Shown here in pieces: positions 35,601 to 48,840 of a stretch of 64,000 bases of DNA. The notes beneath the pieces were generated by a model. It was not told where the DNA came from, did no database searches, and saw nothing but the letters and a program-made list of their open reading frames with translations. Source of the DNA: Vigna angularis. Its lineage: Eukaryota; Streptophyta; Magnoliopsida; Fabales; Fabaceae. A program made the translations under genes and the position numbers. The DNA is taken from contig NC_068971.1 of the NCBI RefSeq assembly GCF_016808095.1, positions 50,795,631 to 50,859,630 of the forward strand, in the 5' to 3' direction. The first letter of the stretch is position 1. The number at the start of each line of letters is the position of its first letter.

Positions 35601-38600
35601 CTTCGTTAATTTCATATTTACAAATAAATATTTCTGTAGCATGTTACTGTCATACAATGTGCTAGAAAAATTGAAGTGCTTTTTGGACAGGTTCCTGGGA
35701 ATGAAAATCCTTCTGTTTTGATTTCTTTTGCCACTAAGACACTTAATGCTGGTCAAATTATATCCAAGTTGCATGTTATTGAGCTGGGTGCTCAGCCAGG
35801 TCTGTATATATTTTCTTTAGCATATCTGTCTCTTCAGCATTAATTAATCTGATGGACAATATTGTTATTAGACAAATCTGACTTAACTTTACAATTTAGT
35901 TGCCCTTGTCCCATATCGAATTTCCAAGGTTACTTTTCCTGTTAAATCATAAATCTATATTTAAACTGGTCATAAACTTTATTGAACCGAAGTTTGGAGA
36001 AGAATGACCTTTCTTAAAGATATGCCCAGAGAGGTGCCTTTGTCTTGTTATTCAAAATTCTTCTACTCAGAATAATGATTTCTTGAACTTCAAGTTGTGG
36101 ATGGATAAATTGAAGTGATCATGTTTTGCACTATCAGTATGGAGGAGGTTACTCATTATTGGCAATAGATTCAGTTAATAATAAAGAAATATACTGCTTT
36201 CTGTTGGAGAATTGGTCATGCTCCTGGGATTACTAAATTTGAATGAATGATTGGAAATTTTGAATAATGTGATGGTGACAGTCTTCTCTTGGATTTTCTA
36301 TTTAATGATAAGTCAGTGAAGTTGCTGCTGTGATTATCTTCACAAATAAAGTGAGCAGCATACTGAAATGAGGGTATTTAAGCATGGATAGATATTTTGT
36401 ATTATAGCTGTAAATCATTTGTATAGTTTTATAATCTTTGATTTGGTTTATCATCATTCCGGAATTTACCTTACCGATTGTCTTTGCAGGGAAGCCATCG
36501 TTTACAAAGAAACAAGCTGACCTTTTCTTTCCCCCAGATTTTGCTGATGATTTTCCAGTTGCCATGCAGGTACAAAGGTTGCTAGAATTGTTCATTTTGT
36601 AAAACTGTGCTGGTATTTGATTCATAATTTTCTCTTTTGGCAGATATCCCACAAATATAGTTTGATTTATGTGATTACGAAACTTGGTCTCCTATTTGTC
36701 TATGATTTGGAGACTGCTACTGCTGTATATAGGAACAGAATTAGTCCTGATCCTATATTTTTGACGTCAGAAGCTACATCAGTTGGAGGCTTTTATGCTA
36801 TTAACAGGAGAGGCCAGGTGTTATTGGCTACTGTTAATGAGCAAACGATTGTGAATTTTGTCAGTGGTCAAGTATGTATCTGATCATGTTATCACTTTCC
36901 TATTGTAAAGGGGGAAACAAGGTGACATTTCCACAAATTTCATTTTTTATTGTCACAGCTAAACAATTTGGAGCTAGCGGTTAATCTTGCCAAGCGAGGA
37001 AATCTTCCTGGTGCTGAGAAATTGGTATGTGAGTTTTCATATCGAACTTGCTATTTTGTCATTAGGGTGCTTTCAGGACTTAGGATGGTTCTACTGAATC
37101 TCACGTGTTATCTTAGATTGGATTTTATTTAATTGGTAAATGCCAACTTGTGTAATATTTGGTATGGTCGTTCTATTGTACAATGCACAATGTTTTAAGG
37201 CTCTTATGGCAACGAGTGTCCTAAAGGTATTGATAAATGAATTAGTAAATAAAAAGTTTTCAACGGAAATACAGTGTGATTGCATTGGAAATGAATCATA
37301 TCATGATGGAGTGCATTGATAACAATTTCCCATGAAAAAAAATCCACTTTGGATTCCTTATCCAGTTCCGTGAGGCATTTGTTAGTGTTCTTCTTTAATG
37401 AATTTTTACTAATATTTCTCTTCAGCATTTACTTATTCTATTCTAGTTAGTACATATCTGTTTAACAGAATCATCCTTCTGTTGCTGATATTTTCTGTAT
37501 CTCTTTAACACCATCAATTTTTTATGTAGAAATTTTTTATGCATCTAAAAGATAGATGCATGGACCAAAGGAGTTTATGTGAGTGACCTGAATTCTGTAT
37601 GGCGACAAACGTTTTTTCTTTAGTCTTTTACATTTTTTTTCTCTATTAATGAAATCTGCACTCTAATGTTTTTGATAATGTATTTATTTTCCAAATATTT
37701 TGATAATTTTTTGGTATTGTTTGATTAGAGAGTGTCTTAGCTTCATTTAAACTAGTTTGTTTTTCATTACCTTTTTTGTGTGTGAATTTTAGTCCTTAAC
37801 TTGTTGACATTATAGGTGGTTGAACGATTCCATGAACTGTTTGCCCAAACAAAGTATAAAGAAGCAGCTGAGCTTGCAGCTGAATCTCCACAAGGAATCC
37901 TTCGCACTCCTGATACAGTTGCAAAATTTCAGGTGTGGTGATAAGTTACAGTGCTTGTTTGTCTTTCTGTTCAACAAACTGAATACCAATCAAGCATTAC
38001 AGGCATTCTCATGTATTTTTGTTTTCGAAAGTGGGAAAATCCCATTGAATTTGGTTACAACAGAAGAATAAACACACCCATAGCCATCAAATATTTTGTT
38101 TGTGCTCTTTCCTCAACAAATTGAACCTACGCATTCATCTTTGCTTGTTTTTATGGATAAAGGATTAAAGAAATTTGAACTGTTTGTCCTTTTTCATGGT
38201 CAATTAGACTATCATGGGTGAAGTGTCACAAGTTGTTCTATTTGGCAGAGTGTTCCTGTGCAAGCTGGGCAAACTCCTCCACTATTGCAGTATTTTGGAA
38301 CACTTTTGACAAGAGGAAAGCTGAATGCCTTTGAGTCATTAGAATTGTCAAGGCTGGTAGTAAACCAGAACAAGAAAAACCTTTTGGAGAATTGGTTGGC
38401 AGAGGACAAGCTTGAATGCAGTGAGGAACTAGGAGATCTTGTAAAGGTAGGTTGCATTTGAAATTTTGAAATACTTTTAATTGATTGTCTTTTTTCTTTT
38501 TTTTTTGCTTTTTGTTTACCTAATAGTTTATTTAATATGAAATGAGATTTTTTTGTTAATTTCGTTTAATGTGTTCTACCGTGTAGACTGTGGATAATGA

Positions 38601-41600
38601 TCTTGCTTTAAAAATATACATCAAAGCCAGAGCTACTCCAAAAGTTGTTGCTGCTTTTGCTGAGAGAAGGGAATTTGACAAGATTCTAATATACTCTAAG
38701 CAGGTAGAGGCTTGTTTATTTATCAAATTATACTGATTTTTGTTCAGCAGATTATTTGGTGCTCCTTTTGTTAATTTCTTTGATATTGTTCTAGCCTAGA
38801 GTATTTTAATTGACCATTATATTAACATCATTTCATATCTTATCTCTGCTTTTAATGGAGCTATTTGTGGCTGATAATTTTCATTACTTTTGGGCTACAG
38901 GTTGGCTACACACCTGACTATCTCTTCCTTTTGCAAACAATTCTCCGATCAGATCCTCAGGTATAAGTGTACCCTATGTAGTTCATTTTCACTATTTATG
39001 TTGAGCTATTTCTTTGTATTTCTTCCATTGTCTTCCACTCTGTTAGATACTGATTATCAAATTATATATTTTCTGAATAGAATTTATAGAACTTTATTTT
39101 ATTTTTTCATTCTCAATTTTCTAAAATTGGTTGTTGTACTAACTAATTCAACAACTCTTTCTTTTTCCATTTTGGTTTTGTAGGGTGCTGTTAATTTTGC
39201 ATTAATGATGTCGCAAATGGAGGGAGGTTGCCCAGTTGATTATAACACCATAACTGATTTATTTCTTCAGGTTGTTTATCTACTATGATTAAGTCATTAT
39301 TATGGTGATTAGTAATATAATATTCATGCTTCACGATCGTTGATTTATGAAATGTTTCTTTATGTGGCATTATGTTGATTTCTATGTACAAGCACTCGCC
39401 TAGTCCTTTTTCCTCATTGTTTTTACTGTAATTATTTATTATTGATTGACAGTTCATGTATTACCTTCTTTTTGTCCTGTTCAGAGAAATTTGATCCGTG
39501 AGGCAACTGCCTTTCTCCTAGATGTTCTGAAACCAAATCTACCAGAACATGGGTTCCTTCAAACTAAGGTGTTGGAGATAAATCTGGTTACTTTCCCTAA
39601 TGTTGCAGATGCAATTTTGGCTAATGGCATGTTCAGTCATTATGACCGTCCTCGTATTGCCCAACTTTGTGAAAAAGCTGCTCTTTATGTGCGAGCTTTG
39701 CAAGTAATGACTCACCAAATGTGTTTTCTTCTTACTTTTTTTCTTATTTAACCCACAAGCCTCCTCTTTCTATTGATTACATTATTTTTGATGCAGCATT
39801 ACACAGAGTTGTCAGATATAAAACGTGTGATTGTAAATACACATGCAATTGAACCGCAGGTTTGTGTGCTCCATTGCTTCTATAGTTTATCTATTGAAAC
39901 ATTGTGCTAATTTGAATAATACTAAGTGGTTTTTCGGTTCTTGTAGTCACTTGTTGAATTTTTTGGCACTCTATCACGAGAATGGGCATTAGAGTGCATG
40001 AAAGACTTATTGCTAGTCAATCTTAGAGGCAACCTACAGATTATTGTGCAGGTATGAAACTATAATTTTCTTCTATAATATGAAATTATTAATATTTTAT
40101 TGATAACTAAAAGCTTATTTATATCTGTCTAGGTTGCCAAAGAATATTGTGAACAGTTGGGCATTGATGCCTGCATAAAGATTTTTGAGCAATTCAGGTC
40201 ATATGAAGGGTTGTATTTTTTCCTGGGATCATATTTGAGCTCCAGGTAATTCTTTCACTTTTATAGAACTGTTTTGTCTGGTGGACAAGGGATGCCTTCT
40301 GTAAAGGGGATATTGTCTCATATCAGCTAATTTCTCCCCTGTCCCCCTGAATATGGACAGTGAGGATCCTGACATTCACTTTAAGTACATTGAGGCAGCA
40401 GCAAAGACTGGACAAATCAAAGAGGTTGAGCGTGTGACTAGAGAATCAAGTTTCTATGATGCTGAGAAAACAAAGAACTTTCTAATGGAGGCTAAGCTTC
40501 CCGATGCACGACCTCTGATTAATGTTTGTGACCGATTTGGATTTGTTCCAGATCTAACACACTATCTATACACAAGCAACATGCTCCGCTACATTGAAGG
40601 TTATGTTCAGAAGGTATTATAGTTTGCATTTATAATTCAGTAGCCTTTTTATTTCTTGAATACTACCTACTTTCTCTTTTCCAGTGTTAACTGTCTGTCT
40701 TGCTTTGCTTTGCTTTATAGGTGAACCCAGGGAATGCTCCTTTAGTCGTTGGGCAGCTTTTAGATGATGAGTGTCCAGAAGATTTTATCAAAGGCTTGAT
40801 TCTCTCTGTTCGTTCCTTACTGCCGGTGGAGCCCCTTGTGGAGGAGTGTGAGAAGAGGTGGTATCGGTTCTCTAATCTTACACTTTTTGAGCTCACCTTT
40901 CTAATTTTTCTCTGGTGTTAATTTGTCATGCAGGAATCGGCTTCGTTTGCTCACACAGTTTTTGGAACATCTTGTAAGCGAGGGAAGCCAGGATGTACAT
41001 GTTCACAATGCACTGGGTAAAATCATCATTGATAGCAACAATAATCCGGAACATTTTCTCACTACCAACCCATACTATGATTCTCGAGTTGTGGGCAAAT
41101 ATTGTGAGAAACGTGATCCCACCTTAGCAGTTGTAGCTTATAGGCGTGGACAATGTGATGATGAACTTATCAATGTGACAAACAAAAATTCTTTGTTTAA
41201 ACTACAAGCAAGGTTTGTGGGTTATATTTATGTATTTTTTGCTCTAAACAATTATCGTTGGATCCAATGGTTACCTGCTTTTGTTTGGATTACAGATATG
41301 TTGTTGAGCGGATGGATGCTGATCTTTGGGACAAAGTTCTTAACCCTGATAATGCCTACAGAAGGCAACTTATTGATCAGGTTGTATCTACAGCTCTGCC
41401 TGAAAGCAAGAGCCCTGAACAAGTATCTGCTGCTGTTAAGGCTTTCATGACGGCTGATCTACCTCATGAATTGATCGAGCTTCTTGAGAAGATTGTCCTT
41501 CAGAATTCTGCATTCAGTGGCAATTTTAATCTGCAGAATCTACTTATTTTAACAGCAATAAAGGCTGATCCATCCAGAGTTATGGATTATATTAATAGAC

Positions 41601-44532
41601 TGGATAATTTTGATGGGCCTGCAGTGGGAGATATGGCTGTTGAGGCTCAATTATATGAGGAAGCATTTGCAATTTTCAAGAAGTTCAACTTAAATGTCCA
41701 GGCAGTCAATGTCTTGTTAGACAATATTCATAGCATTGATAGAGCTGTGGAGTTTGCTTTCCGAGTTGAAGAAGATGCTGTTTGGAGTCAAGTGGCCAAA
41801 GCTCAACTAAGGGAAGGACTAGTAAGTGATGCCATTGAGTCCTTTATACGAGCAGACGATACTACACAATTTTTGGATGTTATCCGAGCTGCTGAAGATG
41901 CCAATGTTTACCATGACCTGGTGAGATACTTGCTGATGGTTCGGCAGAAGACTAAAGAACCCAAGGTGGACAGTGAGCTCATTTATGCATATGCAAAGAT
42001 TGATAGGCTCAGTGACATTGAGGAGTTCATTCTTATGCCAAATGTAGCCAATCTTCAAAATGTTGGTGACCGATTGTATGATGAAGAACTATATGAAGCT
42101 GCCAAAATCATATTTGCCTTTATATCTAACTGGGCCAAGTTAGCAGTTACACTTGTGAAGTTGAAACAGTTCCAAGGTGCAGTTGATGCAGCAAGGAAAG
42201 CTAACAGTGCAAAAACATGGAAGGAAGTTTGCTTTGCCTGTGTTGATGCAGAGGAGTTCCGTTTGGCCCAGATATGTGGGCTTAACATTATTATTCAGGT
42301 AAATTGTTGTTTTTGTTTGGCAATTCATTAAGTAAATTTTTAAATTAACTGGATTTTTTCTTATTTAGCTGTCATCTGATTCCAAATTATAAAGGTTGAA
42401 TAATTTGTTCTTTCAAAATGTAATGGGGAAATGGATACTAAAATGTATAAATATGCTGTGAACTTGTGGTGATTGGAAGGTTTTGTGAACATTACTTGAG
42501 TCTGCTGCTTGTGAGCTTATACTCTTTGCGATGCTTGTTAAGTCAATTTTGATTGTGAATTTGGTAGGTGGATGACTTGGAAGAGGTCAGTGAATATTAC
42601 CAAAATAGAGGTTGCTTCAACGAACTAATATCCCTCATGGAGAGTGGTTTAGGTTTAGAACGGGCACATATGGGTATCTTCACTGAGTTGGGAGTTCTAT
42701 ATGCTAGATATCGTCCTGAGAAGCTTATGGAACATATCAAACTATTTGCAACCCGGCTCAACATTCCAAAGCTTATAAGAGCTTGTGACGAACAACAACA
42801 TTGGAAGGAGCTGACCTATTTGTACATTCAATATGACGAGTTTGATAATGCTGCAACAACCATCATGAACCATTCACCTGAAGCATGGGACCATATGCAA
42901 TTCAAAGATGTTGTCGTCAAAGTTGCTAATGTTGAGTTGTATTACAAGGCCGTTCATTTCTATTTACAAGAACATCCTGATCTTATCAATGATGTTCTGA
43001 ATGTCCTTGCTCTCCGTGTTGATCATGCACGTGTTGTTGACATCATGCGAAAGGTAGCTTTAATGCTGGCAACAGTTTCATCAGTTGTTTACTCTATAAC
43101 CTTTTTTTTCTATTTCACTAATGAATGTTTACTCTGTGTTGTATTTATAGGCTGGTCATCTCCGTCTTGTCAAGCCATACATGGTTGCAGTTCAGAGTAA
43201 CAATGTGTCTGCTGTTAATGAAGCCCTGAATGAAATATATGTCGAGGAGGAAGACTATGATAGATTGCGCGAGTCAATTGATTTGCATGATAACTTTGAC
43301 CAAATAGGCCTTGCACAAAAGGTTAGCTGCATTTATTCGGTGTTGACCATTTTCAATTCAATATTAGGAAGCTGATAGATTATCTATTATTCTGAAATAC
43401 AGATTGAAAAGCATGACCTTCTTGAGATGAGGCGTGTTGCTGCTTACATTTACAAGAAGGCAGGTAGATGGAAGCAGTCCATTGCATTGTCTAAAAAGGA
43501 TAACCTTTACAAAGATGCCATGGAGACAGCTTCACAATCTGGTGACCGTGAACTTGCTGAGGAGTTGCTTGTTTATTTCATTGATCAGGTACCAAATTCA
43601 ATTTCAACGGCATATAATCCATTCTTTAGCAACATTTCGTTCAACATGTTTTATTTAAAGACTAAGATACCAAGTTATTATGCTTTCGATCTCTATATCA
43701 ACACCTGCAGCACTCACCACGGCATATGCAGTTTTACAAGTTATTTGCAACTAGTACTGTTACTGATTTTTTTTAAGCTTATATTCACAACTTATTCTGC
43801 CAGTTTGATGTTAGGAGTTTTGTTATCAACGTTCACTTTCTGGAGAGTTTTATTGTGAGTGAGGTCAATATAGTGTAAGATTTCTCTCTACATGCTTATG
43901 CAGGGAAAGAAAGAATGCTTTGCCTCGTGTCTATTTGTTTGCTATGATTTGATCCGGGCAGACATTGCTATCGAGTTGGCCTGGATGAACAACATGATTG
44001 ACTTTGCCTTCCCATATCTCTTGCAGGTTTGTATTCCTTTTGTGCCTGCTTATTTATTACTTAAATATATACATTAACCTATATGTCCTTTTCATCGTGT
44101 TATCTTGTGCTTTCTTTCACTGTCTTCTTTTTAATGTTGTAGTTTATCCGCGAGTACACTGGCAAAGTTGATGAACTGGTGAAGGACAAGATTGAAGCTC
44201 AGAACCAAGTGAAGGCTAAAGAGCAAGAAGAGAAGGAAGTAATTGCACAACAGGTAATTAGTTTTGCCATTTTGTTTCCTGCTTTAGTTGATATTTTCTA
44301 TCTCCTTGATGATCATTTATTGAACATTCTTATTTGATTGAACTATATGAATACCCATTGCATAAAATGTTCTCTCTCGTTGCAGAATATGTATTCTCAG
44401 TTGTTGCCTCTTGCTTTGCCCGCACCACCAATGCCTGGAATAGGAGGCTTTGCCCCTCCCCCTCCAATGGGTGGATTGGGGATGCCTCCAATGCCTCCTT
44501 TCGGTATGCCACCCATGGGCAGCAGCTACTGA
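32675..44532 (+). CDS. CHC: Clathrin heavy chain
   Basis: Coat subunit of clathrin triskelia in endocytosis and trans-Golgi/cell-plate traffic. There are 29 coding exons: 32675-32719, 33045-33249, 34238-34326, 34422-34500, 34647-34774, 35470-35568, 35691-35799, 36490-36569, 36644-36871, 36959-37024, 37816-37932, 38249-38446, 38587-38703, 38901-38960, 39184-39270, 39485-39703, 39797-39859, 39947-40051, 40133-40245, 40361-40613, 40721-40857, 40934-41212, 41296-42298, 42568-43053, 43151-43321, 43403-43588, 43904-44026, 44143-44253, 44386-44532. They sum to 5103 nt, 1700 aa, as in Arabidopsis CHC1/CHC2. The N-terminal beta-propeller spans about residues 1-330; a linker and seven alpha-helical CHCR repeats run from about 540 to 1570; the trimerisation region follows. 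The Pro/Met/Gly-rich tail begins at [18 protein letters not shown]. All junctions are GT-AG and in phase. Confidence 0.97.
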
Positions 44533-47096
44533 CAGGAAAGCGGCCATGAGCTCAAATGTATACAGGGAGCAACGTAGCAGCTTGGTTATTTTCAAACATT
44601 TTCTTCTGGGATTTTAATGCAGTATTCTTTCCTTGCTTCTATTGGAGGAGGTTCTAGTCAAAATAATTTCGAGTTTCTGTTCGGGGGTTTGTGTCATATT
44701 TTTGTAATATTTTTTATAGTTGAGGCATTTTTTGGGCTTCTCTTACGAGCTAGCCGAGGATTTTCTGTATGTAGCCATTTTTCTTGTATTAAATGATGGT
44801 CCAAAGCATAATACGAAATAGACCGACTTTGACTCCTAGCCCATGTTTTTCATGGATTTGTTCCACTTTTCCTTGTGATGGAAGCTACCTGATTACAGTT
44901 TGTTGGCATGCTGTTGTGTGCATCTTATCTTCTTTAAAATGCGTGTTCCGTTACCTCGATTTCTGGTTTGATCTTGGTTTTGAATTGGTACGAATTTGTT
45001 GCACTGTTTTTATTTATTTTTACAATATCTACATTACTATTTATTGCTCTCTTTCTCTCTTTATTCAGCAAGTACTTTTAGGGCATAAAATGTATAATTG
45101 CAAGTTTTCATGAATAATATATTTTGTTATGTGCATAGTATACTGATAGTTGAAATCTTGTATTATAGTTCGTTATGTGTATTATATTTCGTTAATTTTT
45201 TAAATATTCCGCTATATGTCGTTGGTGATCCTAATGTAGGCGTCTAATCATTAGGACAGCTAAACTATTCGAATATATAAAACAATCTTCAGACAACGTA
45301 ATCTAAGAACCTTAAAAAAGGAACTGGAGAAAATTATTTAAAAAATTTAACGTAAGCAAAAGAGTAAAAAGATGCGTATCCTTTATATGTTAAACTCTTA
45401 AATCACAACACTTATAGTATTCTTGTAAAAGGTAATTTTTTTTAAGGATGTGTTGGATTGGGTTTAAAGTACTTTTTTTCTTCTTCTAACAATCCTCCAA
45501 CTCAAGTTAATTATGATTGAGTTGAAAGTTGAGTAATTCAAAAGAAACAGAAAAGGAAAATTCTTCAGTATAAATACTTTACAAATATTTTAATTGTAAT
45601 AATAAGTATATATGATGACAACAATATATATACATGTATTAATAATATTTATATATAATATCATTTAATAATAAAATTATTAGATAAATTATATTTTGCA
45701 TTATATATTTATTATATAGTTGAGTAAAGTTAGATTCTTCGAGTTTGAAATTTATGAACTAACTCAATTTTAATTAGATATACTAAATGAAGCTCAATCA
45801 AATTTATTAACTTAATCTAATTTAAAAATATATATAATTGAGTTCAGTTTGTAAATTAAGCACAATATGTCTATACTCTCACTTCTTCTTTTTTATCTTG
45901 TGTCATGTGTAATTACATCCTAGTAAACAAACAAATGTTACTAGGTAAAAACAAGTTTTAGGATTGTTTTAGATAGATTTAAAAATAGCAAAACCTAAAT
46001 TAATTAATTTTTCTTAGTTTAGGCATTTTTTTAGGTTTTTTTTGTACAACCTAAACTAAATTGATATGATTGAGAGCAATTGATTAGAATCAATTGATAT
46101 CCATACTAAGTAAACGTGAAATAAAAAAGGAACTTTGTTAAAGAAATTATGTCGCTGAAAGATGTAAACATTGAATTATAATTGGCTCACGTTAAATATA
46201 TAGTAGAAAATTAAAAATATATATAAATTGGTTTCCAATTTATTGAATTTATAAACACAAATTTGATATTTAAATTAAACGCTATCAAAATTGGTTGAAC
46301 TAATAATTGAATTTGATAAATTCGAGTTCAACCTTTTAATCTGTTAATGGATGACCTTACTTTTACTTTCCATTTATAAATTATTATTTCAGACAATACT
46401 TTACTTGGTATTTCTACAAGAAGATAGACTATCCACTATCCAACCGTATAAATAAATTTTAATAATGTTTTTCAAAAGCAAAGATGATAGTTGTTTCAAT
46501 AATTACTATAACAATGCGAAATAATTAAAAATTTATTTTAATAATATTTTTTCTTTTATTCAATACTTTGTTTTTGTTCTTAATGAATTGTTCAAGCCAC
46601 TACTAGGAGTTTTCAATTTTTAGATATTTGTTTAATCACTAATGATAACTTTTATTAAACGTTATGACTATTAAAAGAAACAAAAATACCACGACCATTA
46701 TATAAAGACATTACTTCTAAAAGATAAATTATAAACACCAATTTAAAAATTAATTAAAGTATAAACATTTTTAGGTTAATTCAACTCAACTATAATTACC
46801 AAGTTTTCACTTATATCTTATACTTTTCTTTTTGAAAATTCAGTTAACTCGGGAGAATTTTTTTGTAATAAATTAGGAAATACTTGTTTGTGTAGAATTT
46901 AAATGTGGAGTGAAATTTGATCAAATCGTGTATAAAAAGATGCCATTTTCTTTTATTCGAAAAGAAAATTACGTGTGGTCACGCGCTATGTGGCGTGTGT
47001 CAACAGCAATTTCAGTCCTGAATAAACAATCTAGTGGTAAGAGGAAGACCACTAATTGTGGCTATCCATGGTTGGAATTTGAAAGACTCTAAGAAG
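44533..47096. other. Intergenic region after clathrin heavy chain
   Basis: The first ~300 bases are the probable CHC 3' UTR ('attgttcttgtattaaatg'-type ending near 44800). The rest is AT-rich with no supported gene. The last ~170 bases include a TATAAAAA string at 46931-46938, a plausible TATA box for the gene starting at 47097, with an ACGTGTGG motif near 46971. Confidence 0.5.
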
Positions 47097-48840
47097 ATGG
47101 CCATATCTTTAAACTCCATAGTCAGCTTCAGCTCAACGGTAACTGCTTCCTGTTCTCATACTTCACCCTTCACTTTTCTTTGTAGTTTTCCTGTTTTCAT
47201 GGTTTTCTCATTTCAGATTCTTGCTTTTCGTTTTCAATTATCTGTGGAGTGTTTGTACACCCTTTCTGGCCTTCTGGGCATCTTTGAATTTTATTTGTGA
47301 CAACGTTTTCAACATATGCGTCAAGTTCGGGGACTCGAATTACTGAAATTTTATTCGTTTAGACTTTTGAGTTAAAACATGTTTGGCACTGATGGGATCG
47401 CATTAATATGTAAAGCGCTGTGATGTCTTGAACTTTTGTTCTACTGGGGAAAATGGTAAACGGAGAAAAAATGTTAGGTGGGGAAATTTTAATTTTCAAT
47501 ATAGTATATGTAATTCAAAGAATTATAGCTGCCAAAGTAATGGATATAAGGGAACAATTCTCATAAGATTGAGTTTTGTTCAAATCCACAAATCTAAAAG
47601 TAGAGGTTCAGGAAAATTCAGAAATTTATGTTTTGGGCTGTAAGAGATCGTAGGGAATGCATACAGAAATTTAGAAGGTAGGAATTATTTGACTGGGGAC
47701 TTTTATGGAGGTAAATAATAATCATGATGTTAATGTTTATAGTTATTTGTTCTATAGAATAAAAAGTTTTCGTTAGATGAACTTCTTGTGATAGCCATTG
47801 TTTCGGTACTGTACTGAAACATATACAATTTTATTTCAAGCACTTCAACTAGAGTAGTGTGATTCTCTGGTATGATTTAAGAATATCTTAACAAGAACTC
47901 TATTGTAAACAAAGATGGATCAATAACATGTAAAGAAAGCAGTACTATGCAACTAGGAATTTGCTGATGTACCAATCATATGGCAACAAAGCCCTCTGAA
48001 ACAAGGGGCACCAAGGCTGGACTTGCATGCAATTCATTAACAATTATTTTGTTTATCATTGATTATGCTATTTTGGAATATCGTTTTTCTGATCTCTTAC
48101 AAAAGTCTTTCATTCTCCATTAGAAGTTGGAAACCAAGTATCATGATGCATCAAGATATTCTGTTGGAGCTTCTTTACCTAAGGTCACTCGATTTACACC
48201 CTTCTCGGTAGTATCTAGATCGAGAAAGCTTGTCAAAGAAAGAAGATTTGGCCACTGTCTTCCAGTTGCAGACAGTGATCAGCTTGCAGCAGACAACAAT
48301 ATTACTGAGGAATTTGACAATGCTGAAAATTCACCAACCAGTGATCAATTATCATCCCTGAATCCCCCAGATGAAAATTTCCAGCTGCAAGCTAAAGTTG
48401 ATGCTGAGTCAGTATCTAAAACATTAGATTCTTCCAATGGTTCGATTAACCAAGAGCAAGGATCATCATCGGCAGCAGCATCTTCTAAGTCACAATCTGC
48501 AACGAAAGGAGCTTCCCTTACAGCAAGAGAGCGGTTAAAGGCGGCTCGAGCCGGCAACCGATACCCCCAATCGAAAGCATCTAAAGCAGACATGAGCAGC
48601 AGAGTGTTAGAAGCTTCAAAGCAAAGTGACAAAGGGAAGAGAAAATCTGGACTTCCAGAGGCTCCAACTAATCTGTTTGATGATAGCAAACGAGGCTTGT
48701 CAACAGGCTTCACTTTTCAGTTTCCTGGGGGTTCTGATCTCTTTCTCATTGTATTCTCTTTTGTTTTAATCAGCTCAATCATGTTTGCAACAACTTTCAT
48801 TGTGTGGAAAGTTGGTGCAATCCATTTCAATGAGTACTGA
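47097..48840 (+). CDS. Uncharacterised protein with C-terminal membrane segment, possibly plastid-targeted
   Basis: Two coding exons, 47097-47138 and 48124-48840, join in phase to 252 aa; the ~985-bp intron is GT-AG. The N-terminus (MAISLNSIVSFSST...) is Ser-rich and poor in acidic residues for about 60 residues, which suits a transit peptide. A long low-complexity Ser/Asn/Asp/Gln-rich linker follows. Then comes a basic SLTARERLKAARAGNRY block (about 140 residues in) and, after a FTFQFPGGSDLF motif, one strong hydrophobic segment about residues 219-242, leaving a short C-terminal tail. This is a tail-anchor-like topology. I do not recognise the family and give no function; the chosen start is the only ATG in frame at the exon that gives this N-terminus, with a more upstream ATG at 47034 less likely. 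Confidence 0.75.
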
